Source: Kitasatospora albolonga (GTDB lineage: Bacteria; Actinomycetota; Actinomycetes; Streptomycetales; Streptomycetaceae). Taken from it: a DNA stretch of 64,000 bases. The position numbers and the translations under genes are program-made. The DNA lies in assembly GCA_002082585.1 (NCBI GenBank), contig CP020563.1, positions 6,752,001 through 6,816,000 on the forward strand, read 5' to 3'. The notes under the pieces were generated by a model, which had not been told where the DNA came from, ran no database searches, and saw nothing but the letters and a program-made list of their open reading frames with translations. The first letter of the stretch is position 1. Every line of letters begins with the position of its first letter. Shown here piece after piece: positions 1 through 9,397 of this stretch.

Positions 1-323
1 GGCAGCTGGCGCCCGTACTGCCGTGCACCCACCCGGCCGACGGTGTGACCCACCACTTCGCCCGTACGGCGGGGCTCGCCGACCCCGCGGGCGAGGCGAC
101 CGTCGCGCTCCACGCGGCACTGCCTGGCATCCAGCGCCATCTGGACCGGCTCCTGGTACGCCGGGACACCCAGCAGATACAGCTGTTCGGGCTGGGCGCT
201 GACGCCTCCCTGGGCCGTGGCGGCACCGAGGCCGTCATCTCCTTCCTGCACCGCTACTTCCCCGTCGCGAGCCCGTTCGAGTTCGAGCCGGGGGCATCAG
301 AGGACCCGGACAAACGCACGTGA
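1..323 (+). CDS. Stealth-family sugar-phosphate transferase, C-terminal fragment (5' end outside window)
   Basis: The frame is open from base 3 with no stop until 321-323, so the gene begins upstream of the window. The visible 106 or so residues end with the pattern HRYFPVASPFEFE, which matches the end of the complete Stealth protein encoded next (AYYPVPSPFE). Both also share an upstream LL.RRD.Q segment. Stealth proteins are hexose-1-phosphate transferases that build phosphodiester-linked surface glycans. The stop overlaps the GTG of the next gene by 4 bases (GTGA), so the two paralogues are translationally coupled. The catalytic half is not visible, so whether the gene is intact cannot be judged. 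Confidence 0.8.
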   Translation, partial: QLAPVLPCTHPADGVTHHFARTAGLADPAGEATVALHAALPGIQRHLDRLLVRRDTQQIQLFGLGADASLGRGGTEAVISFLHRYFPVASPFEFEPGASEDPDKRT

Positions 324-2086
324 CCATCGGCAATCCCGAAGCTTCCGCCGCCGTCGGGATCTATCGCACCCTCGTACCGACCTCCCTCAGACGTAGCGTC
401 GCCCGCCGCGTACCGGTCCGGCTCCGCGCGGCCCTCAAGGGGGCGCTGCGCCGGACGCACCACCTCACCGTGGTCGTCCGCGCCGTCCGGGCGGCCCGCG
501 CGCGGCGCCGCTGGCCCCAGCTGTTCGGCGCGCAGGAGCGGCTGGCGGTGCTCGCCGCGCGCGGTGCGCAGATAGCGCTCGTACGCCCCACCGTCTCCCC
601 GCTCGGCCTGCGCGAGGCCAACCTGGAGCTGGTGGTGTCCTTCCTGGAGCGGTCGGGCATCGACTACTTCGCGATCCGGGGCCAGTCCGACTTCCGCTCC
701 ACCCTCGCCGTCGCCGGGCGCGACAGGGCACGCGTCACCGAGATGCTGGCCCGCACCCGGGACGCCGGACCGGTCTACGCGGTCGCCTGCCGGGGGGAGT
801 CGGTCCAGGGGCGCCCCGCCCTGTGCGGATCGGCCCGCGCGCGGCGGATCGCCGGTGAGGCCGCGGTCCTGCGGCTCGGCATGGTGTGGAGCGATCCGGG
901 CAACACCCTGGTGCTGGGTCTGGAGTACGGCTGCGACCTGGAGTTCTGGGAGACGGACGAGGACGGCCGGCTGGTCGCGCCCCGCCCCAACCGCGTCACC
1001 GAGGACGTCTCGCCGACGGAGGAGCGGGTCAGCGTGCCCGTCAGCAGGCTCACCGGGTTCGCCGCCCTGCACACCCGCCGGACCCGCTCGGTGCGGACCA
1101 TCGCCGCCTGCGCCGAACCGCTGCCCGAGGACGTCCGCTTCCCCATCGACGTCGTCTACACCTGGGTGGACGGCTCGGACCAGGAGTGGCAGCGCCGCCG
1201 CGGAGCCTTCAACGAGAGCGGATACCACGCCGAGGCCGCCAACGCGGCGCGCTACATCAGCCGGGACGAACTGCGCTACTCCCTGCGGGCGCTGGAGCAG
1301 AACGCGCCATGGGTCCGCCATGTCTACCTGGTGACCGACCGGCAGCGGCCGCACTGGCTCAACCCGCGGAGCCCCCGTATCACCGTGGTCGACCACGCCG
1401 AACTCTTCGCGGACCCCCAGGCGCTGCCGACCTTCAACTCCCACGCGATCGAGAGCCAGCTCCACCACATCGACGGGCTGTCCGAGCACTTCCTCTACTT
1501 CAACGACGACATGTTCCTCGGCTGCCCGGTGACCCCGCGCGACTTCTTCCTGTCCAACGGGATGACCCGTACGTTCTTCTCGCCCTCCCAGGTCCCCCGC
1601 TGGGAACTCACCGGCGGCGACCGACCGGTGGACGCGGCCGGGAAGAACAACCGCAGACTCCTCCTGGAGAACTTCGGCTCCGCCATCGTCCAGAAGCTGC
1701 GCCACGCCCCCTACGCCCTGCGCCGCAGCGTGCTGTACGAGATCGAGCACGAGTTCGCCGAAGCGCACCGGGAGACGACGTACAGCCGCTTCCGCAGCCC
1801 CACGGACATCTCCATCCCGTCCTCGCTCTACCACTACTACGCGTACTTCACGGCCCGCGCGGTGCCCTCGGAGATCGGTTTCGCCTACCTGGACCTGGCG
1901 AAGCCCGAGATCGCGCGGCGCCTGGGCATCCTCCTGGCCCGGCGCGACCGGCAGGCGTTCTGCATCAACGACACCCTGTCGGACACCTTCGACGTCGGAC
2001 GGCAGGCGGCCATGCTCAGCGACTTCCTCCGGGCCTACTACCCCGTACCCAGCCCCTTCGAGCGGAAGGACGCAGGCGTCCGATGA
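320..2086 (+). CDS. Stealth-family polysaccharide phosphotransferase
   Basis: 588 residues from a GTG overlapping the previous stop. The conserved regions of the Stealth family are visible: CR1 (IDVVYTWVDGSD, near residue 274), CR2 (RDELRYSLRALEQNAPWVRH, near 313, followed by a long block ending FLYFNDDMFLG near 400), CR3 and the C-terminal CR4 ending YPVPSPFE. Family members transfer sugar-1-phosphate from nucleotide sugars to make capsule-like or teichoic-like polymers. The N-terminal 270 residues are basic and variable, as usual for actinobacterial members. It is followed by a GT4 gene overlapping by ATGA, giving a tight glycan operon. The substrate cannot be read from sequence. Confidence 0.9.
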   Translation: MTIGNPEASAAVGIYRTLVPTSLRRSVARRVPVRLRAALKGALRRTHHLTVVVRAVRAARARRRWPQLFGAQERLAVLAARGAQIALVRPTVSPLGLREANLELVVSFLERSGIDYFAIRGQSDFRSTLAVAGRDRARVTEMLARTRDAGPVYAVACRGESVQGRPALCGSARARRIAGEAAVLRLGMVWSDPGNTLVLGLEYGCDLEFWETDEDGRLVAPRPNRVTEDVSPTEERVSVPVSRLTGFAALHTRRTRSVRTIAACAEPLPEDVRFPIDVVYTWVDGSDQEWQRRRGAFNESGYHAEAANAARYISRDELRYSLRALEQNAPWVRHVYLVTDRQRPHWLNPRSPRITVVDHAELFADPQALPTFNSHAIESQLHHIDGLSEHFLYFNDDMFLGCPVTPRDFFLSNGMTRTFFSPSQVPRWELTGGDRPVDAAGKNNRRLLLENFGSAIVQKLRHAPYALRRSVLYEIEHEFAEAHRETTYSRFRSPTDISIPSSLYHYYAYFTARAVPSEIGFAYLDLAKPEIARRLGILLARRDRQAFCINDTLSDTFDVGRQAAMLSDFLRAYYPVPSPFERKDAGVR

Positions 2087-4179
2087 AGATCTCCTTCCTG
2101 ATCAACAACATCTACGGCATCGGCGGCACCAACCGCACCGTCATCAACCTGGCGGAAGCCCTGGCGGTCCACCACGAGGTGGAGATCGTCTCCGTCTTCC
2201 GGCGCATGAGCACCCCCAAGTTCGGGATCTCGCCCCGCATCAGGGTCCGCGCCCTGGTCGACCTGCGCTCCGGCTCCGCCGACCGCGACGCGCCCGGGAC
2301 CGACGAGCCGAGCGAAGTGGTGCCGCGCCAGGAGGAGTTCTACGCCCAGTACAACCGGTTCACCGACCGCCGGATCATCGACGACCTGGCGGAGACCGAT
2401 GCCGACGTCGTCATCGGCACCCGGCCCAGCCTCAACCTCTTCGTGGCCTCCTACACCCGGGACTCCGCCCTCCGTGTCGCCCAGGAACACATGACGCACC
2501 TGGCGATTCCGCCCGCGGTCCGGGCCGAGATGGCCCGGGTCTACCCGCGCCTGGACGCCGTCACCACGGTCACGGAGGCCGACGCCCGGTCCTTCCTGGA
2601 GAACACCCCGGTCCCCGGCATCCCCGTGGTGGGCATCCCCAACAGCGTGCCGAAGCCCGCCGTGCCACCGGCCGACGGCTCCAGCAAGGTCGTGGTCAGC
2701 GCGGGCCGTATGCACCACATCAAGCGGTACGACCTCCTCATCCGCGCCTTCGGCACGGTCGCCGAGGAGTTCCCGGACTGGCAGCTGCGCATCTACGGCG
2801 ACGGCGGCGAGGCGGCCAAGCTGCGCGGCCTGGTCACCGAGCTCGGACTCACCGGCCGCGCCCTCCTCATGGGCGGCTTCTCGCCGATCGAGTCGGAGTG
2901 GGTCAAGGGCTCGATCGCCGCCGTCACCTCCAGCGCGGAGTCCTTCGGCATGACCCTGGTCGAAGCCATGCGGTGCGGGCTGCCCGTCGTCTCGACGGAC
3001 TGCCCGGTGGGGCCGAGGGAGATCCTCCGGGACGGTGAGGACGGCCTCCTCGTGCCCACCGGAGACGCCTCCGCGATCGCCTCGGGGCTGCGCCTCCTCA
3101 TGGCCGACGGCAACCTGCGCCGGACCATGGGAGAGGCCGCACTGCGCAACTCCGCCCGCTACGACCCGGACGTGGTCGCCGCCCGCTATGTCGAGCTCTT
3201 CGAGGACGCCGCCCGCCGCCGCTCCTCCGGGGACCGCGGCTACCGCCCGCCCGCGCCCTCCCGGGCCGGTGGCCGGGCGCAGCAGACCGTTCCGCCGGTC
3301 TCCGTGCGAGCGGCCACCGTCGACGTCACGACCGACGAGGCGGGCCGGCTGCGCTTCACCGCCGAGGGACCCCACGACGGCAGACACCGCTGGCAGTTCG
3401 TGCTGCGCCACAGCGCCTCCCGCGCCGCCGCCCTGCCGGACATGGAGCTGCCCACCGCCCGCGACCCGCGGGACAACGGCGGAACGCGCTACTCCGCGGA
3501 GCTCGCCCCCTCGGCCCTCGACGAGCTCGGTGACGGCCGGTGGAAGGTCACCATGCGCTCGGCCAAGGGGGAGAACGTCCACATGAAGGCGGGCATCCGG
3601 GACACCAGGTCCCTGATCGACGCCCGCGCCCGGCTCATGGCCTGGCCCACCGGCGCCCCCGTCGGCTGGAACCTGCCCTACGCGCAGCCGAACGGCCGGC
3701 TGATGCTGCGTACGGTGCTGCGCCCCGAACACGTCGAGGCGACCTCCGTCGAGCTGCACGAGTCCGGCATCACCGTCACCGGCGTGCTGTGCGGCGAGCG
3801 GGAGATCAGGCCCGGCGCCCGCTTCGTCGTCAGCCGACGCGGCCTGCACATGGTCAACCACACCGTCCCGGTCCAGGTGCTGAGCAGCAGGGCCTTCCGC
3901 GTCGAGGTGCCCATCCGGTACGCGGTCGACCACCGGCTGGAGCGCTGGGAGGACTGGGACTGGTGGCTGCAACCGCACCCCGACCAGTGGAAGAAGACCC
4001 GTGTGTGCCGTGTGCTCGAAGACTTCCCCGACGTCAAGAGCGCGTACCCCTACCCGCCCGTGCCCCTCGCCGGGGATGAACAGTCGGACTACGCCATGGT
4101 CCATCCGGCACGACCGGTGTGGGTGCGCCCCTACTGCTCGGTGTCCGGAGGCATGGCGATGAATGTGGTGGACCGATGA
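2083..4179 (+). CDS. GT4 glycosyltransferase with C-terminal accessory domain
   Basis: 698 residues; ATG at 2083 overlaps the Stealth stop (ATGA). Residues 1-375 are a GT-B fold GT4 enzyme: N-terminal glycine motif GIGGTNR, SAGRMHHIKRYDLLIRAF at the start of the donor domain, and an EX7E-type motif ESFGMTLVEAM. Residues from about 395 to the end form a second, beta-rich Trp-containing domain that I do not recognise by name; similar C-terminal domains occur on actinobacterial teichoic-acid type transferases. It probably extends or decorates the polymer made with the Stealth enzymes. Its stop overlaps the next start by ATGA. The sugar donor and acceptor are unknown. Confidence 0.87.
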   Translation: MKISFLINNIYGIGGTNRTVINLAEALAVHHEVEIVSVFRRMSTPKFGISPRIRVRALVDLRSGSADRDAPGTDEPSEVVPRQEEFYAQYNRFTDRRIIDDLAETDADVVIGTRPSLNLFVASYTRDSALRVAQEHMTHLAIPPAVRAEMARVYPRLDAVTTVTEADARSFLENTPVPGIPVVGIPNSVPKPAVPPADGSSKVVVSAGRMHHIKRYDLLIRAFGTVAEEFPDWQLRIYGDGGEAAKLRGLVTELGLTGRALLMGGFSPIESEWVKGSIAAVTSSAESFGMTLVEAMRCGLPVVSTDCPVGPREILRDGEDGLLVPTGDASAIASGLRLLMADGNLRRTMGEAALRNSARYDPDVVAARYVELFEDAARRRSSGDRGYRPPAPSRAGGRAQQTVPPVSVRAATVDVTTDEAGRLRFTAEGPHDGRHRWQFVLRHSASRAAALPDMELPTARDPRDNGGTRYSAELAPSALDELGDGRWKVTMRSAKGENVHMKAGIRDTRSLIDARARLMAWPTGAPVGWNLPYAQPNGRLMLRTVLRPEHVEATSVELHESGITVTGVLCGEREIRPGARFVVSRRGLHMVNHTVPVQVLSSRAFRVEVPIRYAVDHRLERWEDWDWWLQPHPDQWKKTRVCRVLEDFPDVKSAYPYPPVPLAGDEQSDYAMVHPARPVWVRPYCSVSGGMAMNVVDR

Positions 4180-6152
4180 ACCGAGTGAAGCGTTCCCTTC
4201 TGCACATCGTCGCGCACCAGGACGACGACCTGTACTTCATGAACCCCGACCTGGTCCGCTCCCTCCAGGAGGGGAACGCCGTCACGACCGTGGTGGTGAC
4301 CGCAGGTGAGGGCGACGGTATCAACGTCGACACCGACGACCCCCAGCGCGCCTCCCACCAGCCGGACTTCGTCGGCTACAGCACCGCGCGGGGCTGCGGT
4401 CTGCGCTCCGCGTACGCCCGGATGGCGACCGGCGACCGCACCAGCCCGTGGCACCGGGAACCGGTCCAGTTGGCCCCCGGCTTCACCGTGGAACGCTTCA
4501 CCCTGCTGGCGCGGGACACCGTGCGGATGTACTTCTGCCAGCTGCATATGGGCGCTCCCGTGATGGGCGGCCAGCGTACCCGGCTGCACCAGCTGTGGGC
4601 GGGAGACGTGCGGTCGCAGGCCACGCTGCCGGTGCTGGGCTCCACGGTCCACGAAGTGCAGCACGTCTCCCGCGAGCAGCTCATCGTCGGTCTGACGGCG
4701 CTGCTCGACGAGGTCCGGCCCACCGTGGTGCGGGCCATGGACCCCGACCCCGAGCACGACGGCGGCAAGGAGGGGTTCGTGATGTCCGACCATCTCGACC
4801 ACACCTCCGTCACCCAGTTCGCCCTCGCCGCCCTGGCACGCCACCGGGACGCGGGCCACGCCCCGGTGGTCGAGCACTACCGGGCGTACGCCAACCGCTT
4901 CTGGGGCCGCAACATGGACGCGGTGGCCGCGGCGGAGAAGGCCGAGTACCTCGCCACGTACGCCGGTCTGGACGCCACGCACTGCCCGCAGGGGACCTGT
5001 GAGCGGTGCGGCGACCGGCAGCTGGGCCGCGACCCCTACCGCAGTACGCACATGATGAGCACCGCCTACCGCTACTCGCCCGCCGCGAACTGGCTGCGGC
5101 TGGGCCCCGGCGGCCGGCTGAACGCCTTCGCGGTCCTCGGCGGGCGGCTCGCCTTCTGGACGGAGACGGGCCCCGCCTCCGGTGTGTGGCGGGGGCCCTT
5201 CATCCTCGGCGACGGCTGGATATCGCCCACGCTCGCGGTGACGGGAGCGCCGGGCGGTCCGGCCGAACTCCTGGGCCTGCGCCGCACCATGGTGGCCGGG
5301 GGCAGCGTCACCGTGGAGATCGTCCACACGGTGCAGGACCCCGACGGCAACGGCTTCGACGGCTGGCAGTCCCTGGAGAACCCGGACTGGCTCCACAGCG
5401 ACGGACGGCGCCAGCGGGAGCTGGGGGTGCCGTCGGCCGCGGTCGACGGTGCGGGCCGCCTCCATGTCTTCGCCAGGAACTTCGCCCAGGGCATCAGCAT
5501 GCGCCGCCGGAACGAGAACGGCGTATGGGACCCCTGGGAGGACCTCGGCGGTTCCTTCGTGCAGGACGCGGGCATGGCCCTGACCACCGAGCACGGCACG
5601 GTGGAGCTGTACGTTCCGGGCAAGAACACCGTGCACCGCTGGCACCAGACCTTCCTGGGCGGCCCCTTCGTCGAGGACTCCACGCTGAAGACCGGCAAGG
5701 TCGCGACCGGCGGCATCACCGCGGTGGACTCGGGCGGCGGCCGGACCTGCCTCTACTACCGGCAGGCCGACACCCAGCAGGTCATGGCCTACCGGCAGCA
5801 CGAGAACGGCAACTGGCCCGGCGGCGGCGCCGGTCTGGGCACCAGCGGCGGAACGGGTGCCGTGGCGGCCCTGTGGGCTCCCGAGAGGGGCGCGCGCGAA
5901 GCCTTCCTGGCCCATCGCAGCGCCGGCGGACGGCTCGCCGCCTCCATGCCGGTGGCCGACAAGGACGCGTCGGGCACCCACTGGCGGGAGACGGGCGGGA
6001 TGTTCGCCCAGGCACCGTCCATCGCGTACGACGCCGCGGGAGCCGTCGTCGTGGCGGTCCTCGGCACGGACGGCAGGCTCTGCCTCCGCCGCCAGCTGTC
6101 GCCGGTGGTGGGCAGCCCGCTCGGTCCCGCCTACCTGGCGGACCCGGCCTGA
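4176..6152 (+). CDS. PIG-L/LmbE family deacetylase with C-terminal beta-propeller-like region
   Basis: 658 residues from ATG 4176. The N-terminal about 270 residues are a GlcNAc-PI de-N-acetylase domain: the zinc/catalytic motif AHQDDDL lies at residues 13-19 and the second metal motif SDHLDHT is near residue 207. PIG-L enzymes are zinc-dependent N-deacetylases of GlcNAc-type substrates. The remaining 370 residues contain repeated W/G/F-rich blades resembling the PLL-type beta-propellers found on exported actinobacterial carbohydrate proteins. No signal peptide is visible, so it probably acts in the cytoplasm on a glycan intermediate. It is coupled to the GT4 gene, so deacetylation of an amino sugar in this polymer is a reasonable inference. 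Confidence 0.85.
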   Translation: MNRVKRSLLHIVAHQDDDLYFMNPDLVRSLQEGNAVTTVVVTAGEGDGINVDTDDPQRASHQPDFVGYSTARGCGLRSAYARMATGDRTSPWHREPVQLAPGFTVERFTLLARDTVRMYFCQLHMGAPVMGGQRTRLHQLWAGDVRSQATLPVLGSTVHEVQHVSREQLIVGLTALLDEVRPTVVRAMDPDPEHDGGKEGFVMSDHLDHTSVTQFALAALARHRDAGHAPVVEHYRAYANRFWGRNMDAVAAAEKAEYLATYAGLDATHCPQGTCERCGDRQLGRDPYRSTHMMSTAYRYSPAANWLRLGPGGRLNAFAVLGGRLAFWTETGPASGVWRGPFILGDGWISPTLAVTGAPGGPAELLGLRRTMVAGGSVTVEIVHTVQDPDGNGFDGWQSLENPDWLHSDGRRQRELGVPSAAVDGAGRLHVFARNFAQGISMRRRNENGVWDPWEDLGGSFVQDAGMALTTEHGTVELYVPGKNTVHRWHQTFLGGPFVEDSTLKTGKVATGGITAVDSGGGRTCLYYRQADTQQVMAYRQHENGNWPGGGAGLGTSGGTGAVAALWAPERGAREAFLAHRSAGGRLAASMPVADKDASGTHWRETGGMFAQAPSIAYDAAGAVVVAVLGTDGRLCLRRQLSPVVGSPLGPAYLADPA

Positions 6153-6181
6153 CCGGTGCGCACGGTGACGGGGAGCGGCGG

Positions 6182-7159
6182 ATGAGGCGACGGCCGGGCC
6201 GGGCCGGAGCGGCCGCCGCCGCGATCCTGACGGCCGCGGCGGCCCTCGTCCTCGCGGTGCTCGTACGCGAGAGCCCCGAGGAGCCTTCCGGGCCCTCCGA
6301 AATCCGGGTCCTGCACTACAACCTCTGCGGAGCGGCCGCCGTGTGCCCCTGGAACTCCGGCGGGTCCGGTCCCGGCACCTCCGTCGAGCGCGTGGTGAAG
6401 GAGGCGTCCTCCTTCGGACCCGATCTCGTCACCCTCAACGAGGTCTGCGCGACCCAGTACGAGGCGCTTCTGAAGCAGTTGGAGGAGGTGGGCCTGCGGA
6501 TGCACGGAACGTACGCCTCGTCGCAGGACAACGTCCCCAACTGCGGCCCCACGGGCGAGTTCGGCACCGCGGTCCTCAGCCGCGCGCCCATCGAGCCCGA
6601 GGAACCGGACTACCTGCGCTTCACCCGTACCGGGGACGAGACCTACACGAACGGCGGCCGGACCGTATCCGTCCGCCGGGGGCTGCTGTGCGCTCCGACC
6701 CTCGTCGCCGGTGAGCCCCTGCTCGCGTGCACCGCGCACACCTACGCCAGGGCCCCCGAGCAGCTGCGGGAGATCCGGGACCGGCTGGCGGAGGACGCCG
6801 TTCCGGCGGGAACCCCCGTCCTGCTCGCCGGAGACCTGAACCTCCAGCCGAACGAGCCCGCGCTGGGGTACCTCTACGCCCACCCGGCGGGGGACGGCGA
6901 CCGGCCGACCGGACGGTTCCTGGAGGGCGACGAGACGGACAGGAAGTGGTTCTCCCAGGGGTCCACCGGGGGAGTGGTGTGCACCGGCAGCGAGCCGGAG
7001 CGGTGCCGCAACGGCGAGCCCACGGCCGCCGACCGGAAGATCGACTATGTCTTCGCCGACACCCGGCACTTCTCCGGCGGCCACAGCGACGCGAGGGTGT
7101 TCGAGGAGTCGGACCACGCGATGCTGACGGCCGTCTTCACCCGCAGGCCGAAAGGCTGA
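6182..7159 (+). CDS. Exported endonuclease/exonuclease/phosphatase-fold hydrolase
   Basis: 325 residues; start ATG 6182 follows GGGGAGCGG and lies 29 bases after the PIG-L stop. An N-terminal Arg-rich stretch and Ala/Leu helix (residues 9-29) look like a signal anchor. EEP-fold motifs appear in order: HYNL and LNEV (metal-binding Asn and Glu), GDLNLQP, KIDYVF and SDHAML at the C-terminus. EEP members hydrolyse phosphodiesters (DNA, phosphoinositides, sphingomyelin). Several cysteines suggest disulfides outside the cell. Sitting last in a glycan-phosphate operon, it could trim phosphodiester-linked glycans, but a secreted DNase is equally compatible with the motifs. Confidence 0.8.
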   Translation: MRRRPGRAGAAAAAILTAAAALVLAVLVRESPEEPSGPSEIRVLHYNLCGAAAVCPWNSGGSGPGTSVERVVKEASSFGPDLVTLNEVCATQYEALLKQLEEVGLRMHGTYASSQDNVPNCGPTGEFGTAVLSRAPIEPEEPDYLRFTRTGDETYTNGGRTVSVRRGLLCAPTLVAGEPLLACTAHTYARAPEQLREIRDRLAEDAVPAGTPVLLAGDLNLQPNEPALGYLYAHPAGDGDRPTGRFLEGDETDRKWFSQGSTGGVVCTGSEPERCRNGEPTAADRKIDYVFADTRHFSGGHSDARVFEESDHAMLTAVFTRRPKG

Positions 7160-7208
7160 CCCGGAGCCCGGAGCCCGGAGCCCGGGACCGGGGACCGGGA
7201 ACGACGGC

Positions 7209-7238
7209 GGGCCGCACAGGATTGCTCCTGTGCGGCCC
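7209..7238. terminator. Bidirectional hairpin terminator
   Basis: A perfect 13-bp stem (GGGCCGCACAGGA and its complement) closed by the loop TTGC lies between the convergent EEP-hydrolase and fadJ genes. It can serve both strands. There is no long T tract, which is normal in Streptomyces. Confidence 0.85.
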
Positions 7239-7267
7239 GTCCCACCCCTGCTGTTCCTGCCGTACGG

Positions 7268-9397
7268 CTACGCGGGCACGCTCGCCACGCCCCGCTCCAG
7301 GAACGTCTTGCCGTTGACGCGCTCCGAGACGCCCTCACGGTCCAGGTACGGCGTGATGCCGCCCAGGTGGAAGGGCCAGCCCGCGCCGGTGATCAGGCAC
7401 AGGTCGATGTCCTGGGCCTCGGCGACGACGCCCTCCTCCAGCATCAGGCCGATCTCCTGCGCCACCGCGTCGAGCACGCGGTCGCGGGTCTGCTCCTCGG
7501 TGAGGACGGTGTCGCCCTGCTTGAGGAGCGCGGCGACCTCGGGGTCGAGGACCGGCGCACCGGAGTCGTAGACGTAGAAGCCGCGCTTGCCGGCCTTGAC
7601 GACCGCCGCCAGGTTCTCGGAAACGGTGAAGCGCTCCGGGAAGGCGCGGTTCAGGGTCTCGGAGACGTGCAGGCCGATGGCCGGGCCGACCAGCTCCAGA
7701 AGGACCAGCGGGGACATCGGCAGGCCGAGCGGCTCGACGGCCTTCTCCGCGACCTCGACCGGGGTGCCCTCGTCGATGACGTTCTGGATCTCGCCCATGA
7801 AGCGGGTGAGGATGCGGTTGACGACGAACGCCGGGGCGTCCTTCACCAGCACCGCGGTCTTCTTCAGCTTGCGGGCCACACCGAACGCGGTCGCCAGCGA
7901 GGCGTCGTCGGTCTGCTCGCCGCGCACGATCTCCAGCAGCGGGAGGATCGCGACCGGGTTGAAGAAGTGGAAGCCGACGACCCGCTCGGGGTTCTTCAGC
8001 TTCGACGCCATCTCGGTCACCGAGAGCGAGGAGGTGTTGGTGGCGAGGATCGCGTGCGCCGGGGCGACCGCCTCGACCTCCGCGAACACCTGCTGCTTGA
8101 CGCCGATCTCCTCGAAGACGGCCTCGATGATGAAGTCCGCGTCCGCGAACCCCTCGGCCTTGTCGAGGACACCGGAGACCAGGCCCTTGAGACGGTTGGC
8201 CTTGTCCTGGTTGATGCGGCCCTTGCCGAGCAGCTTCTCGATCTCGGCGTGGACGTAGCCCACACCCTTGTCCACGCGCTCCTGGTCGATGTCCGTGAGG
8301 ACGACCGGGACCTCCAGGCGGCGCAGGAACAGCAGCGCCAGCTGCGAGGCCATCAGACCGGCGCCGACGACACCGACCTTGGTGACCGGGCGGGCCAGGT
8401 TCTTGTCCGGGGCACCGGCCGGGCGCTTGGCACGCTTCTGGACCAGGTTGAAGGCGTAGATGCCGCTGCGCAGCTCGCCGCCCATGATCAGGTCCGCGAG
8501 GGCCTGGTCCTCGGCGTCGAAACCGGCGGAGAGGTCGCCGTCCTTGGCCGCCGCGATGATGTCGAGCGCGCGGTACGCGGCCGGGGCCGCGCCGTGCACC
8601 TTGGAGTCCGCGATGGCCCGGCCGCGCGCGACGGCCGCGTCCCAGGCGTCGCCGCGGTCGATCTCCGCGCGCTGAGGCGTGACCGAGCCCTTGAGCACGT
8701 TCGCGGTCCACACCAGGGACTGCTCCAGGAAGTCCGCGCCCTCGAAGATCGCGTCCGCGATGCCGAGGTCGAAGACCTGCTTGCCCTTGAGCTGACGGTT
8801 CTGGTTGAGCGAGTTCTCGATGATCACCGAGACCGCGCGGTCCGCGCCGATCAGGTTCGGCAGCAGCGCGCAGCCGCCCCAGCCGGGGACCAGGCCGAGG
8901 AAGACCTCGGGCAGCGAGAACGCCGGGATGGCGGTGGAGACGGTGCGGTAGGTGCAGTGCAGACCGACCTCGACACCGCCGCCCATCGCCGCGCCGTTGT
9001 AGTACGCGAACGTCGGGACCGCGAGGCCGGAGAGGCGGCGGAAGACGTCGTGGCCGCCCTTGCCGATGGCGAGCGCGTCCTCGTGGCGGCCGAGGAGCTC
9101 GACGCCCTTGAGGTCGGCGCCGACGGCGAAGATGAACGGCTTGCCGGTGATGCCGACACCGGTGATGGTGCCGTCGGCGGCCTCCTTCTCGACCTGGTCG
9201 ATCGCGGCGTTCAGGTTCGCCAGCGACTGCGGTCCGAAGGTGGTCGGCTTGGTGTGGTCCAGGCCGTTGTCCAGCGTGATCAGCGCGAACCGCCCGGCGC
9301 CGTACGGCAGATCCAGGTGGCGTACGTGCGCCTGCGTGACGACCTCGTCGGGGAACAGCTCGGCCGCACCCTTCAGAAGCTCAGTGGTGGTGCTCAC
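7268..9397 (-). CDS. fadJ: 3-hydroxyacyl-CoA dehydrogenase / enoyl-CoA hydratase multifunctional protein
   Basis: 709 residues from GTG 9397. Residues 1-210 are a crotonase domain (oxyanion-hole GAAMGGGVEVGLHCTYR). A 3-hydroxyacyl-CoA dehydrogenase NAD-binding domain starts near 337 (VGVVGAGLMASQLALLF), with the signature VGFHFFNPVAILPLLEI and C-terminal dehydrogenase domains. It catalyses hydration and oxidation steps of fatty-acid beta-oxidation. The start overlaps the stop of the thiolase gene by GTGA, so the two subunits are coupled as in other alpha2beta2 trifunctional complexes. The usual GxG of the NAD motif reads GAGLMAS, consistent with the alpha-subunit family. Confidence 0.93.
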   Translation of the reverse strand: MSTTTELLKGAAELFPDEVVTQAHVRHLDLPYGAGRFALITLDNGLDHTKPTTFGPQSLANLNAAIDQVEKEAADGTITGVGITGKPFIFAVGADLKGVELLGRHEDALAIGKGGHDVFRRLSGLAVPTFAYYNGAAMGGGVEVGLHCTYRTVSTAIPAFSLPEVFLGLVPGWGGCALLPNLIGADRAVSVIIENSLNQNRQLKGKQVFDLGIADAIFEGADFLEQSLVWTANVLKGSVTPQRAEIDRGDAWDAAVARGRAIADSKVHGAAPAAYRALDIIAAAKDGDLSAGFDAEDQALADLIMGGELRSGIYAFNLVQKRAKRPAGAPDKNLARPVTKVGVVGAGLMASQLALLFLRRLEVPVVLTDIDQERVDKGVGYVHAEIEKLLGKGRINQDKANRLKGLVSGVLDKAEGFADADFIIEAVFEEIGVKQQVFAEVEAVAPAHAILATNTSSLSVTEMASKLKNPERVVGFHFFNPVAILPLLEIVRGEQTDDASLATAFGVARKLKKTAVLVKDAPAFVVNRILTRFMGEIQNVIDEGTPVEVAEKAVEPLGLPMSPLVLLELVGPAIGLHVSETLNRAFPERFTVSENLAAVVKAGKRGFYVYDSGAPVLDPEVAALLKQGDTVLTEEQTRDRVLDAVAQEIGLMLEEGVVAEAQDIDLCLITGAGWPFHLGGITPYLDREGVSERVNGKTFLERGVASVPA

